Source: Aselliscus stoliczkanus (Eukaryota; Chordata; Mammalia; Chiroptera; Hipposideridae). From it: 64,000 nt of DNA. Location of the stretch: NCBI GenBank assembly GCA_033961575.1, contig CM066732.1, positions 95,347,187 through 95,411,186 of the forward strand, read 5' to 3'. Below, in pieces: positions 13,485 to 23,762 of this stretch (position 1 is the first letter of the stretch; the number at the start of each line of letters is the position of its first letter). Below the pieces are notes generated by a model, which saw only the letters and a list, made by a program, of their open reading frames with translations, was not told where the DNA came from and did no database searches. The translations under genes and the position numbers were made by a program.

Positions 13485-14395
13485 ATGGGAAGAAGGAGCC
13501 TGTCATGTCATTCTTGCCACTGGTCCAGCATCACCCCCAGACCTGCTGGGCTACCACCTCACTGATGGCAGAACCAGATATTCAACCCTACAGCAGTCCA
13601 TGGGGCAGGAGGTCATTCACCATTCACTGAAGAGATTTAGCTGCCCCTGGGACTCCTGCCAGAGCCCCAAGGGGCAGCAGAGTCCCAAGAGTCCAAACAC
13701 TGTAGCCAGAGGGGCCATCAGAATAGAGTTGTCCCTGGGTACTAGAGATCAGGCTGTCCCCTGAGCTTAGGGCCACAGGCTGTCTGGAGGAAGGCACACT
13801 TGAGGCATGCCCAATAAGAGTGTGGTTGGCTGGACAGGAGTGAGGAGAATGGGGCAAGCCTTTCTGGTTGAGGAGCTAAGCCAAATTGGGGGTCAGGTGA
13901 CCACTGGCAATGCAGGCATGCCCCCCCCCACCACCAATGAGCAGCTCTAGTTAAGCCTCTTTCACAGAAGCTGCTGGACACAAGGGCAGGCCAGTCCCTG
14001 GGAATAGGGTTCTCCTGCTGCCTGGGGCAAGTGTCCAGCAGTAGAAAGAACGCTGTCCTGATAGATGAAAGAGCTGGCCTAACTAAAGCAGGAAAACCAG
14101 GAGAGAGAAGCCAGCCCCTGTGCAACTTTTGTGGAGGACTCTTTCATTTTTGTTCACTGAGATTACCCTCAGCCCAAGCACCTACAGATAACAAAATGAA
14201 TAAATGGAGGACTGGGGAGCAATGGGCACAGGAGGAGCAAAACAAGAAGGGTTCACAGTCGCATCTCAGATGCCTGGCCCTCCCTGAGGCTTTTCTTAGC
14301 TACTGACCAGTTAGCCCTCCCTCCTCTGAAGTCCCATGGTCCCTAGTACTACACTCTTCTAGGAGAGCTTTCAATCTATGGAGTTCCTTGTCTTT
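13485..14395. other. Unannotated intergenic stretch
   Basis: No gene, exon or repeat I can name. Frames on both strands are short and without domain features. Confidence 0.45.
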
Positions 14396-14397
14396 CC

Positions 14398-14500
14398 CTG
14401 CCCTATAGACTGGGAGTTTCCCAAAGGCAAGGGCCAGGCCTGTTTCTCTTTATATTTGTTACATAGAAAGTACACAATAAAGGTTGAATAAGTGGAAGGT
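14398..14500 (+). repeat. L2 3'-end fragment
   Basis: L2-tail pattern: 'agactgggagtttccc', 'aagggccaggcctgtttctc', 'acacaataaaggttgaataa'. Confidence 0.55.
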
Positions 14501-14504
14501 CTAA

Positions 14505-14635
14505 TGATTGAATGGATGAACATGGATGGATGGGTGAATGGATGGATGGATTGCTAGATGGATGGATGAGTGAATAGGTGTGTGTGAGTGTGTATGTGTA
14601 TGTAAATGGAAGGATGGATGGATAAATGGCAGCAA
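14505..14635. repeat. (ATGG)n-rich simple repeat
   Basis: Imperfect ATGG tetranucleotide array directly after the L2 tail, with an embedded GTGT-rich stretch at about 14578-14605. Confidence 0.9.
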
Positions 14636-14710
14636 AGGGAATAAAAGAAGAGGGACTTCTGTAGGAAGAGAAATCAAGAATCACAGTGAACATCTGGTGG
14701 TTAGCATATC

Positions 14711-15099
14711 TTTTTTTTAAATTGGGGAACAGCGTTGGGGAATGGGGGAAGGGGAACAGACAAGTTGTTGTCCTTTTGTTCTTCAGTCTAGTTGTGGAGG
14801 AAGTCACTTCACTGGCCCATGTTGTCATCATCATTGTATTCTTCCCGGCTGAGGCAGTCGCTGCTGGTCATTGGATGGCAGCTCACGAAAGTACATGCCA
14901 GCTGCTGGCCAGCCCCACTGCAGCCTATGCCGTCTCCGGTGACTCACAGCAGTTCAACTCTAGTTCGAGCTGTTGTTCACCATCTTAGCTGTAGGGGGCG
15001 CAGCGTCACTGGTCCTCATGTGGGATCTGAACTGGGGCCCTGCTGCTCAGAGCTGGCGTCCCAAGCCAACTCCCAACCAACGCGCCACTTGGCCAGCCC
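14711..15099 (-). mobile_element. Long bat SINE, full length
   Basis: Antisense copy of the long family, from poly-T and 'attggggaacagcgttgggg' to a head ending 'ggccagccc'. Target duplication: 'ggttagcatatctt' before and 'ggttatcatatctt' after. It carries the CTCF-like core TAGGGGGCGC at 14992-15001. Confidence 0.9.
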
Positions 15100-15480
15100 T
15101 GGTTATCATATCTTAAAAGGAGGAGACTAGAAGGAAGGAAATACGTTCCATTAAGGAAGCAATAGCAGAGGTTTGGCAGATGGAAGAAACAGCCCAGGCA
15201 GGGCTGGGTCCTGGGCTTGCTGAGATACAGGAAGAAAAGTGTGCCACCTGGACTGGGAGGAATATTGGCAGATGAGAGACAGAGGTCATGAAAAGTGGAA
15301 CCAAGAGAGAAGCCTGGGAGCTGAAGAGTGACCATGGGAATTCCCCAAAGAGAGGAACTTCCAGCAATAGAATGGCTTCCCTAAAGCAGAGGTAAAAGGG
15401 GGCTGTGTTCATTCATTCCTAACCCTACAGGAAGCCTCCAGTAGTTGTTAGGAAGTCCCTTGGGGTATTTAGGACACAGA
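15100..15480. other. Unannotated intergenic stretch
   Basis: Nothing recognised beyond the duplicated SINE target at its left end. Confidence 0.45.
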
Positions 15481-15484
15481 GTGA

Positions 15485-15585
15485 CTCAATTCCTACGTTC
15501 CAGTCCAGACATTGCCACAAGCCTCTGATACTCTTGAGCAATTCCCTTCTCTATGTCTGGGTTTCCTCACCTGTCACCCGCACCA
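15485..15585 (+). repeat. MIR fragment
   Basis: Sense MIR middle: 'ctgatactcttgagcaattc' then 'tctgggtttcctcacctgtc'. Confidence 0.55.
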
Positions 15586-15689
15586 CCCACCACCGTATGG
15601 GGACTTGCGAACCACATGAGGAAAGGAATTTTACACGGCATAAAACTGAACAAGCAGAAGGCTGGAGAGCAGCAATGGGGTGAGAGTTT

Positions 15690-15900
15690 AGGAATCAGGA
15701 AGTCCTGAATTCAGATATTTGCTGTCTTGCTGTAACACTCACTAGCTGGGCCAGTTGAACAAGACTCTAAGCCTTTCTGAGCCTATTTCCCCACAAGTGA
15801 AATGAGCAAAATACCATCTATCCTGTAGCGTTGTTGTGAGGTTTCAAAATAAGTTATGGAACAGGCCTGGCATTCACTAAATGGAAGGTAATATTACATA
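15690..15900 (+). repeat. MIR element
   Basis: Sense MIR with 'cactcactagctgggccagt', 'agcctatttccccacaagtg', 'gtagcgttgttgtgaggttt' and 'ggcctggcattcactaaatg'. Confidence 0.75.
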
Positions 15901-15904
15901 GAAG

Positions 15905-16415
15905 GGATTAATTAGGGCCACTCTGTGGGACTGGGCAGCCAGTGCCTGGACTCCCAGAGGAAGGAGCACCTCTTTCTCATTCTCACAGAGGTACCATCTG
16001 CTCTCCACATTCTGCACCTGGGGGGCTACGTCCTAAATCTGGGATTAAAAGTATCATTTCCAGCTCCAGTCTTCCACAGGGGAGAAGTCTAAAGGCCAAG
16101 CTCTGAACATGGCCAATGACCTGGTCTGGGTGGGTCCAGACATCTTCTTCCCGGAGTGTGAGATGAGCTCCCTCTGTGTCAGGGCACACTGTCATTACCC
16201 CTTGAGGGGTCAGGCAGAGTGGAGGAGGCTCCAGCAGCCTAAGTCCTGCCTCTATTCCATGTCAGAGCCTGTCATTCACTGTTCTGCAGTCATTCCTTTC
16301 GTGAAGGAAATCATCCCCACGTAGATTCAACAGTCAAACTGTCATAGTGAGGAGTTATCATTTATTAACTGCCTCTTTGTGCCGGGCCCTGTGTGAGAAG
16401 ATGTCTGTACACCTT
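15905..16415. other. Unannotated intergenic stretch
   Basis: No gene or classifiable repeat; a short MIR-like tail may lie near 16355-16400. Confidence 0.4.
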
Positions 16416-16419
16416 TTCT

Positions 16420-16990
16420 CCTACTTTTTATTTTGAGAATGTTCAAACCTACATAAAAGTTGTAAAAAATAGTACAGCGAACACCCATAGACCTGGATTC
16501 ACCAGTTCACATTTTATCATATTTGTTAAATCTCTCTATATATGTTTTTCTAAACCATTTCAGGATTGAGTACAGACTTTGTCATGCTGCATACCCCCAA
16601 AAAAAACATGTCAGCAATATCTCCTAAGGTTTTAAAAAAACCAAAACATTCTTTTATGTAACCCAATACCATAATCAAACTTAAGACATGTTACAGTAAT
16701 ACAACAGTATTATGTAAGTCTACACTGAAATTTTGCCAACTGTCCGTCCGGATAATGGCGTTTTACTTTCTATGTTTTAAATCCAGTCATGATTTGTCAT
16801 GACTTCTTAGACTCCTTTCATCTAAAACAATCTCCCGCCTTCTCCCCAACTCCCTTTGGTTTTTCATGCCATTGATATTTTGAAGCATTCCAATCAGTTG
16901 TTGACATAATGTCCCTCAATTTGGATTTTCTGATGGTTTCCTCATGGTTAGATTCAGGTTGACCTACATTCTCTTACTGACTCTGATGGA
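16420..16990. repeat. Old L1-related 3' UTR-like repeat (copy A)
   Basis: Shares a diverged block with 48,520-49,420, for example 'aatgtccctcaatttggatt' here and 'aatgtccctcagttggcgtt' there. The start resembles 'gaatgttcaaacctacataa' repeats common in mammals. I assign it to an old L1 or HAL1 3' region by resemblance only. Confidence 0.45.
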
Positions 16991-16994
16991 TTTT

Positions 16995-17460
16995 ACTACT
17001 CCAAAGTGGGGACTTGAGGCTCAGAGAGGGCTGTCACACAGCTACTGAGAGGCTGCCCTGGGAGTGGATGCACATCACTTGGTTCTATCTGTGCGCACAC
17101 TCCACGCAGCCTGGAGACCTGTTAAGTCTTATCAGTTGGGTTAGAGGATGGATTTGTTTATCAGCCCCCGTTAGCATCTGGAACATGAATGGAGAGAAGA
17201 TTTTGACGGGACCTGGTACAGAAAGAAGAGGGATACTACAGGGGAGGGCACTCCTCTAACATACTCGGCAGTGAGTCCCATCCTCCATAGTCAGCGTGGC
17301 TGGAACCCCCAAAAGCTCCTTTAGACTGTTTTAGAAATTTGACCTTTCCTACCCCCTACTAGACCTCCAGGGGAAGTGATGTGTCACATCACACGCACAC
17401 CCACCCACATGCCATATGCTACTAAGGGTGTAACAATCTTCTAGGTACCGTCATAGGTGC
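16995..17460. other. Unannotated intergenic stretch
   Basis: No named repeat or credible exon. It leads into the X-box cluster at 17.47 kb. Confidence 0.4.
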
Positions 17461-17470
17461 ATTCCGTCCG

Positions 17471-17605
17471 GTTGCCTAGCAACCCTAGGGCATTTCAGCC
17501 CTTCCCAGCCAGAGGGTGGGTAAAGAGGGCAACCACGTGACTAGCTGGGAGTCTTGCTGTGGAGGTCTCCTAGTCCCGCTTCCTCATGACCAGTTGCCTA
17601 ACAAC
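17471..17605. promoter_or_regulatory. Paired RFX X-boxes with an E-box
   Basis: GTTGCCTAGCAAC at 17471-17483 is a perfect palindromic X-box (GTNRCC N0-3 RGYAAC). GTTGCCTAACAAC at 17593-17605 is a second X-box differing by one base. Between them CACGTGA at 17534-17540 is a USF/TFE-type E-box, next to a 'gggcaac' half X-box. RFX factors bind X-boxes in promoters and enhancers of ciliary and other genes. No adjacent gene start was recognised, so enhancer versus promoter is open. Confidence 0.55.
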
Positions 17606-17609
17606 CACG

Positions 17610-18028
17610 GAGGTCCTTGTGCTCTCCTCATAGGGGATTAGCAGGGTCTCTTTAGGGCCTTTCCTCCTGGCTTGGAAGCCACACAAATATACTATAGAAT
17701 ACGGGCCTTCTCCCAGGGAGGGGTACCTGAGAGCTAAGGGGAGGATGCACACATCACCAGACACTGAGTCTTTGAAGAGAAAAGGGTAAAAGGACATTCC
17801 AGGTAAGAACCTCATTATGCCAGGGCAGTCAAGCTTCTTGTGGTAGGGTACGTCAGAGATTCAGAGACTTGCTGGCCAAAGAGTGCTGGGTTTGGGTCCT
17901 GGCCAGGCTCCTCTGTGAAAGTAGAAAAATGAATGGTTCGTGTACCTGGGCAACTCCTTAGTCATCCAAACCTGCAGTTAATCTTGAATACATATGTATA
18001 ACTTTAATCATTTTATTTGGGTAAGATT
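17610..18028. other. Unannotated intergenic stretch
   Basis: No classifiable feature seen. Confidence 0.4.
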
Positions 18029-18534
18029 CAGGGTCAGGGTCCTTGCCTGGGGTCCTCGGGAACCCTTAGGGGTCTGTAGACAGAATTCCGAGGGTTGGTA
18101 AACTTGGGGAAAAGTTGTATCTGTATTTTCACTCACCTCTTCTGAAATGTATGAAATATTTTATGAAATACTGTAAATTCATAGTTTTATGAAATATTAG
18201 TAAAATCTGTGACTTTATCATCTATAGAAATCACAGATGTTTTATGTCATTTTACATTTGTTGATAGCTGTACAAACTATCAATGATACTAATAACTATT
18301 TAGAAATTACAAGTTATTAGACCTATTATAGATCCTTAATGTGTTCACAAAGAAGCACATATCAATATGAGTATTACATTTTTATTTTTTAATATTTTGA
18401 TAGCTAAATTTCAATAATTGGGTTTTTTTTTTCTTTTTTGCTATCCTCTGTATTTTGTATGCAAAACATTATTCTGAGGCTTCAGCAGACTGCCAAAGGG
18501 AGCAGTGACACAAAAAAAAGGTTAAGAGCCTCAG
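18029..18534. mobile_element. Non-autonomous hAT-type DNA transposon relic
   Basis: The left end 'cagggtcagggtccttgcct' and the right end 'aaaggttaagagcctcagg' are degraded inverted ends of the CAGGGGTTCTTAACC type. The interior shows the family blocks 'ggggtctgtagacagaattc', 'tttatcatctatagaaatca' and 'ttcagcagactgccaaaggg'. Confidence 0.65.
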
Positions 18535-19735
18535 GTCTAGGCTATGAAATGTTTTTGTCAGACTAAGACCCAAGGAAATATTCCAGGGAGCCTTTTAATT
18601 TTGAATGTTTGGTGTTGATGCTAACCTAAACAAATTATTGTATAATATTCCTGATGGTTTGAACAGCTACCTTATAATCCAGTACTGCCACGCCATCTCA
18701 GCTTCTAAGTTTGCATTTACAAGGTGGTGCCGAGCAGCTCCACCTGAATTGTTCCATTCTGATTAGAAAAGAACAGAGATAGATCAAATACATAAATGAT
18801 GGCAATGCAAAAAAAAAACAGTGAAGAAGTTGGTAGAATGAAGTGTACTAACCTCAAAGAACCTGCACTTTAGCGGTTGGCATCAGTCAGGTGGGCAGAA
18901 TTCAGCTGCAGCAACCCCATATCATTTATCACATAAGATTAATATTTTCATTTGGATTATTTTAGTTGTACTTTTATTTGAACTTGTAATTTTATTTTGG
19001 TTTTCACAGTCGTATAACTGTTAGCATAAATACATTTAGGTTTATGTTTTGCACTTACTTGAGTAACAGATTGATACCAGATATCTGGGCATTTTTTCTT
19101 CTCCTTTAATGGAGCGAGGAACACTGGGCTCCAGTGCTTACTGAAAACTTCATGTTTCCTTCTCTAGCTTACCCCTTTTTCTTTTGAAGAATGACTGAGT
19201 TAGGGTCTCAAGCTTTAGAGTGACTTGATTTCAAAGGTTTCCCAGATACATAATTAAATAGGAAATTACCTAGTAATTTCTGGAGATGTCAAGTGTATGA
19301 TTCCTTGATTTGTCCAAAGTCACTTTCTCACATCGTGAGGACTGAAACATATGGATGTTTTTATTCTGGTGAGTGTTTTGCACTGTTTGACTTTCTCCAG
19401 ATATGACTTCCTTGTGATGTAAGTACTAATCATGAGGTTGGACTGGGGCACACTGTCATGAAGTCAGGGGAACACTGAAAGCATGGTGGACATGAAATAG
19501 TCCTCTTCTAATCTACTCTGGAAAGCATTTAAGTCATATTTTCTATAGTTCTATCATTTAAAAAATACATTTTTTTAAATCTAGAATATATATTCTACAT
19601 ATGCTACCTATACACTACATCTTTTTTCTTTTTTCTGTAGCAGGGCCTGAATTTAGAAAACCCACAAAGTAGCAGAGTGTTCAACTTTGATTAACTTTGA
19701 CCCTTTTAAGGATCAAATACGAAGCCATTTTTCAG
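18535..19735. other. Unannotated AT-rich intergenic stretch
   Basis: AT-rich, with no coding frame or nameable repeat; probably decayed repeats. Confidence 0.4.
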
Positions 19736-19747
19736 TGTTGGTGTTTT

Positions 19748-19843
19748 GTTTTTGTTTTGTTTTGAGGGCCCTCATATGTGGGACCCAAACCAGGGCTGCT
19801 GGCTTCCCAAGCCAGCACTTAACCACCGCACCACTTGGCCAGC
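19748..19843 (-). mobile_element. Short bat SINE (tRNA-like head only)
   Basis: Antisense copy of the roughly 95-base family, ending 'ccacttggccagcc'. Target duplication: 'gtgttggtgtttt' on both sides. Confidence 0.9.
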
Positions 19844-19844
19844 C

Positions 19845-20229
19845 TGGTGTTGGTGTTTTAACATAGTGTGTAGTCCCTATTGGACTCTGAGTTCCATTCA
19901 GCATGGTAATATCATTCCCAGAAATCCAGGCTCCTTCTCTGTTTGAGCCCCAGCTGCTCACATTGCCCCTCCACTACTGTGGGGGCTTTTCCAGTTGTCC
20001 CGGTGACCTCACTCTATGTGTCCAGGCTACTCAGCCTGACTCCTTGAGATTGGAATTGTTTCCCTTACCATCATTCCGGCTCTTGAAGTGGCCAGAAAGC
20101 TCAATTTTTACATTCCATTTCTAGAAGGAACTTGGAAAACAGGTCTCCCGGGACCAGGATGGAGGACATTGCTTGAGCAATATCACTCAGAGCAGCATCA
20201 GAGGAGTTCCTAGGCAAGGGGTTCTTTTG
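19845..20229. other. Unannotated intergenic stretch
   Basis: No feature recognised. Confidence 0.4.
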
Positions 20230-20579
20230 TGTGTGCGATAAAAAAATAAATAACATAAATTTACTCTCAACAATTTTTAGGTGTACAGTACAGTATTAAA
20301 CCCATTAGTATTACCCAATGGGTAAACTATACCCATTAAATAACTCTCTATTTTCCTTCCTCCCAGTGCTTGGTAATCACCATTCTACTCTCTGTTTTCA
20401 TGAGTTGACTACTTTAGTTACCTCATATAAGTGGAATCATGCAGTACTCCTCTTCTTGTGGCTTGACTATTTACTTAGCATAATGTCCTCAAAGCTCATC
20501 CTCAAGGTTCATTCACGTTGTAGCATGTGACAGGATTTCCTTCTTTTTAAAGGCTTAATTAATATTCATTGTATGTTTA
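20230..20579 (-). mobile_element. L1 3' fragment, left part
   Basis: Antisense L1 3' UTR sequence ('atataagtggaatcatgcag', 'gacaggatttccttcttttt'), interrupted at 'gtatgttTA' by the mariner and resuming at 21,152. Confidence 0.75.
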
Positions 20580-21151
20580 CGAGGTCTGACAATTAAGTTT
20601 GGGAACTTGGTGCAACAGATGTTGCTCATCTCTTTTGATATCAAAGGGATTATTCATTATGAATTTGTACCAACTGGACAAATGGTTAACTGCATTTACT
20701 ATTTGGAAGTGCTGAAAAGGCTTCATGAAAAAGTTAGACAACCTGAACTTTTTGCCAGCAATTCATTGCTCTTGCATCACAACAATGCACCAGCTCACAT
20801 GGCACTGCCTGTGAGGGAGTTTTTAGCCAGTAAACAAATAACTGTATTGGAACACCCTTCCTACTCACCTGATCTGGCCCCCAATGACTTCTTTCTTTAC
20901 CCGAAGATAGAGGAAATATTGAAAGGAAGACATTTTGACATCATTCAGGACATCAAGGGTAATATGGCAACAGCTCTGATGGCCATTCCAAAAAAAGAGC
21001 TCCAAAATTGCTTTGAGGGTTAGACTAGGTGCTGGCATTGATGCATAGCTTCCCAAGGAGAGTACTTCAAAGGTGACCATAGTGATATTCAGCAATGAGG
21101 TATGTAGCTCTTTTTCTAGGATGAGTTCTTGAACTTAATTGTCTGACCTCA
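20580..21151 (+). mobile_element. Internally deleted mariner, nested in L1
   Basis: A 572-base element flanked by TA target duplications (20578-20579 and 21152-21153). Inverted ends start YGAGGTCWGACAATTAAGTT. Full-length mariners are about 1.3 kb; the left end here is followed directly by the C-terminal half of a transposase. The L1 reads continuously if the element is removed. Confidence 0.9.
20607..21023 (+). pseudogene. Mariner transposase, C-terminal fragment
   Basis: The 138-residue frame ends at a stop and covers only the C-terminal part of a roughly 340-residue transposase. It includes FDIKGIIHYEFVPTGQ, the second catalytic region (LHHNNAPAH) and the third (YSPDLAPNDFFLYPK). The N-terminal DNA-binding domain and the first catalytic aspartate are missing. 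The second catalytic Asp is Asn. It could not catalyse transposition. Confidence 0.9.
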
Positions 21152-22139
21152 TACACCACATTTTGTTTATCCAGTCATCTGCTGATAGGCATTTAGGTTG
21201 CTTCCACATTTTGGCTATCGTGAATAATTCTGCAATGGACAAGGTTGTGCAAATATCTCTTCCAGATACTGTTTTAAATTCTTTTGGATGTATACCTAGA
21301 AGTGGGATTACTGAAACATATGGTAGTTCTATTTTTATTTTTTGAGGAAACTCCATACTGTTATCTATTGCAACTGCATTTTACGATCCCATCAACAGTG
21401 TGCAAGTGTTCCATTATCTCCACATCCTCACCAACACTTGTTTTGTGGGTTGTTGTTTTTTTTTTTTCCTTTTTGATAGTTTCCATCCTAATATGTATGT
21501 GATGATACCGTGATTTTGATCTGCATTTCTCTGATGATTAGTGATGCTGAACATCTTTTCATGTGCTTGTTGCCCATTTGTATATCTTCTTGGAGAAAGT
21601 CTATTCAAGTCCTTTGCCCATTTTTAAATTATGTTGTGTGTTTTTTGTTGTTGAAGTGTACAAGTTCTTTATATATGCTGGATATTAACCTCTTGTTAGA
21701 TATATGCTTTGAAAATATCTCCTCTCCTTCCATAGGTTGCCTTTTTACTCTGTTGGTTGTTTTCTTTGCTGCACAGAGGTTTTTAAGTTTGCTGTAGTCC
21801 CATTTGTCTATTTTTTCTTTTGCTTTATTGCCTAAGTTTTTGGTGTCATATCTAAGAAATCATTGCCTATTCCAGCATAGGAAGCCTTCCCCCTATGTTT
21901 TCTTCTAGTAGGTCTTTCGTTTAGATCTGTAATCCATTTTGAGTTAATTTTTGTACGTGGCATAAGATACGGGTCCATATTCATTCTTTTTTTGGTTTTC
22001 CCAATACTGTCCTTTCTCCACTATGTTGAATTAGCATGCTTATTGAAAATCATTTGACCATATACCCAAGGGTTTATTTGGGGCTTTTTATTTTGTTTGT
22101 TTATTTTAATGCCAGTACCATGCTGTTTTCATTGCTATA
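21152..22139 (-). mobile_element. L1 fragment, middle part (antisense)
   Basis: Continues the L1 broken by the mariner: 'tttatccagtcatctgctga', 'atacctagaagtgggattac', 'atgctggatattaacctctt', then ORF2-derived antisense up to 'cattgctatagctttgtaat'. No frame survives. Confidence 0.8.
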
Positions 22140-22150
22140 GCTTTGTAATG

Positions 22151-22413
22151 TTTTTTTTTCTTTTTGTATTTTTTATTAGTTTCAGGTATACAACACAATG
22201 CAATACTTGTACTCTTTACCCCCCAAAGTGACAACCCCCCTCCCCCAGTTCGCCACCCCACTCCCCCCCCATATCATACATATTTATTACAATTCCTTTG
22301 ACTCCCTTCCACAGTATACTCCACATCCCATGACTATCTATATATTCAGTTACAGTTGGCATACAATATTATACAACCTCAGCTTCAGGTGAACAGTGCA
22401 GTGATCAAGCCTC
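22151..22413 (-). mobile_element. Short 5'-truncated L1 3' end nested in older L1
   Basis: A 263-base insertion starting in poly-T, with 'tttcaggtatacaacacaat' and C-rich 3' UTR sequence. Exact 11-base target duplication 'gctttgtaatg' at 22140-22150 and 22414-22424. Confidence 0.85.
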
Positions 22414-22560
22414 GCTTTGTAATGTTTTAAAATCAGGAAGTGTGAGGCCTTCAGCTTTGCTCTTCTTTTTCAAAATTCTTTTGGCTATCAGGTTCCTTTG
22501 AGATTCCATATGGATTTTAGAATGGCTTTTGCTACTTCTGCAAAAATTCCATTAATTGGC
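22414..22560 (-). mobile_element. L1 fragment, right part (antisense)
   Basis: L1 resumes with 'aaaatcaggaagtgtgaggc' and 'attcttttggctatcaggtt'. Confidence 0.75.
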
Positions 22561-22930
22561 CAGGGGTTCTTAACCTGTGTTCCCAGAATCCCAGGATGGC
22601 ATTTGGGGTGCTGAGAGTCCCCTAGAACTGTGTGTGTGTGTGCATACCTTTGAGCATTTTTACCTGGTCTCTGCTCAGACAGCTGAGGATTCCTAGGAGC
22701 CTGCAGGCGTAGCTCCTGATCACATGTTTCACAAAGGCCAAAAGTCATGGCCACGGGCAGTGGATTTGTCATGATGCAAAGGGAAATCACACTTGTACAT
22801 CAAATCCAAAGGAGCTCCTGAAATACAAATCTGACCTTATTATTACTTCATATTGTTTCTGCTGGAAAATATTGCTCTCTTAATCTGTACCTTTAAAGGC
22901 CTTATTAATTAGAAAGCAATATTCTATCAA
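22561..22930. other. Possible hAT end plus unclassified sequence
   Basis: Begins with 'caggggttcttaacctgtg', which looks like a hAT inverted end; I cannot follow the element to a partner end. Confidence 0.3.
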
Positions 22931-22942
22931 CTGATTATCGCC

Positions 22943-23060
22943 TTTTTTTTTTTCTTTTTTTTTTTTTGAGGGCAGCATTACTGGCCCTCGTATGTGGGAC
23001 CGAACTGGGGCCTCTGGCTTCCCAAGCCAGCGCTTAACCACCGCGCCATTCGGCCGGCCC
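22943..23060 (-). mobile_element. Short bat SINE
   Basis: Antisense tRNA-like head ending 'cggccggccc'. Target duplication 'tgattatcgcc' on both sides (22932-22942 and 23061-23071). Confidence 0.95.
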
Positions 23061-23149
23061 TGATTATCGCCGTTATAGTGTGTTACCCTAAAATGGATAT
23101 CTGCTTTTCTCAAAACCTGTATTTCTTTTCTCTTTGAGTCTCTTGTGGT

Positions 23150-23235
23150 CTATCATCTTAGACTGTAAGCCCCACAGGGCAGGACAAGTGTCATTTTTAA
23201 TTGTCCTTGTCTCACTGTATTAGGTGTTGGCGTTT
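23150..23235 (+). repeat. L2 tail fragment
   Basis: 'agactgtaagccccacaggg' followed by 'ttgtccttgtctcactgtat', typical of the L2 3' end. Confidence 0.5.
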
Positions 23236-23397
23236 GTGATGAAGTTGTTACCGTGAGTGTTCCCTGGTGGTGTATGAGCTGGTTAGGGAAGAGCTTCACA
23301 ATGTGCTGACACATTTGTTCAGTAGCTTGTATTCTTAAGCATAAAGGGACAACAAACTTTCACAATAATTGTTAATGCAATTATTGTTAATGAAACT

Positions 23398-23762
23398 ACT
23401 ATGGACTGAGTTTGTGTCTCCTAAAAATTCATATGTTGAATCCCTAGTTCCCAGTGTAATAGTATTAGGAAGTGGGGCCTTTGGGAGGCAATTAGGTTTA
23501 GGTGAAGTAATGAGGGTGGAGGCCCTGTGATGTGATGTGTGTCCTTGTAAGAAAAGGAGACCAGAGCTTGCTCTCTCTTCACCACGGAAGCACACATTTA
23601 GAAGCCTGCTCTCTGAAAACTAGAAAAAGGGCTCTTAGCAGACCCTGAATCTACCAGCACCTTGATCTTGGACTGCCCACCCTCCAGAATTGTGAGAAAT
23701 GAAAGTTTGTTGTTTAAGCCGCCAGTCTATGGTTTTCTTTATAGCAGTCTGAACTGACTATG
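23398..23762 (+). repeat. MaLR (MLT1/MST-like) solo LTR
   Basis: Old endogenous-retrovirus-like LTR. Family marks are 'aattcatatgttgaatccct', 'ggggcctttgggaggcaatt', 'ccttgatcttggactgccca' and a tail with 'gaactgactatgag'. No internal retroviral sequence adjoins it. Confidence 0.75.

Noticed and set aside
14505..14635. Regular repeat spacing that could suggest a CRISPR-like array
   Set aside because: It is an imperfect ATGG microsatellite without spacers; the window is a mammalian nuclear genome.
22943..23060. Possible tRNA genes in the GGCCGGCC heads
   Set aside because: Heads have A/B-box-like motifs but no proper cloverleaf or tRNA 3' end, occur in many copies and carry target duplications; they are SINEs.
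23398..23762. Possible endogenous retrovirus with genes
   Set aside because: Only an isolated MaLR LTR is visible; no gag, pol or env-like frame lies nearby.
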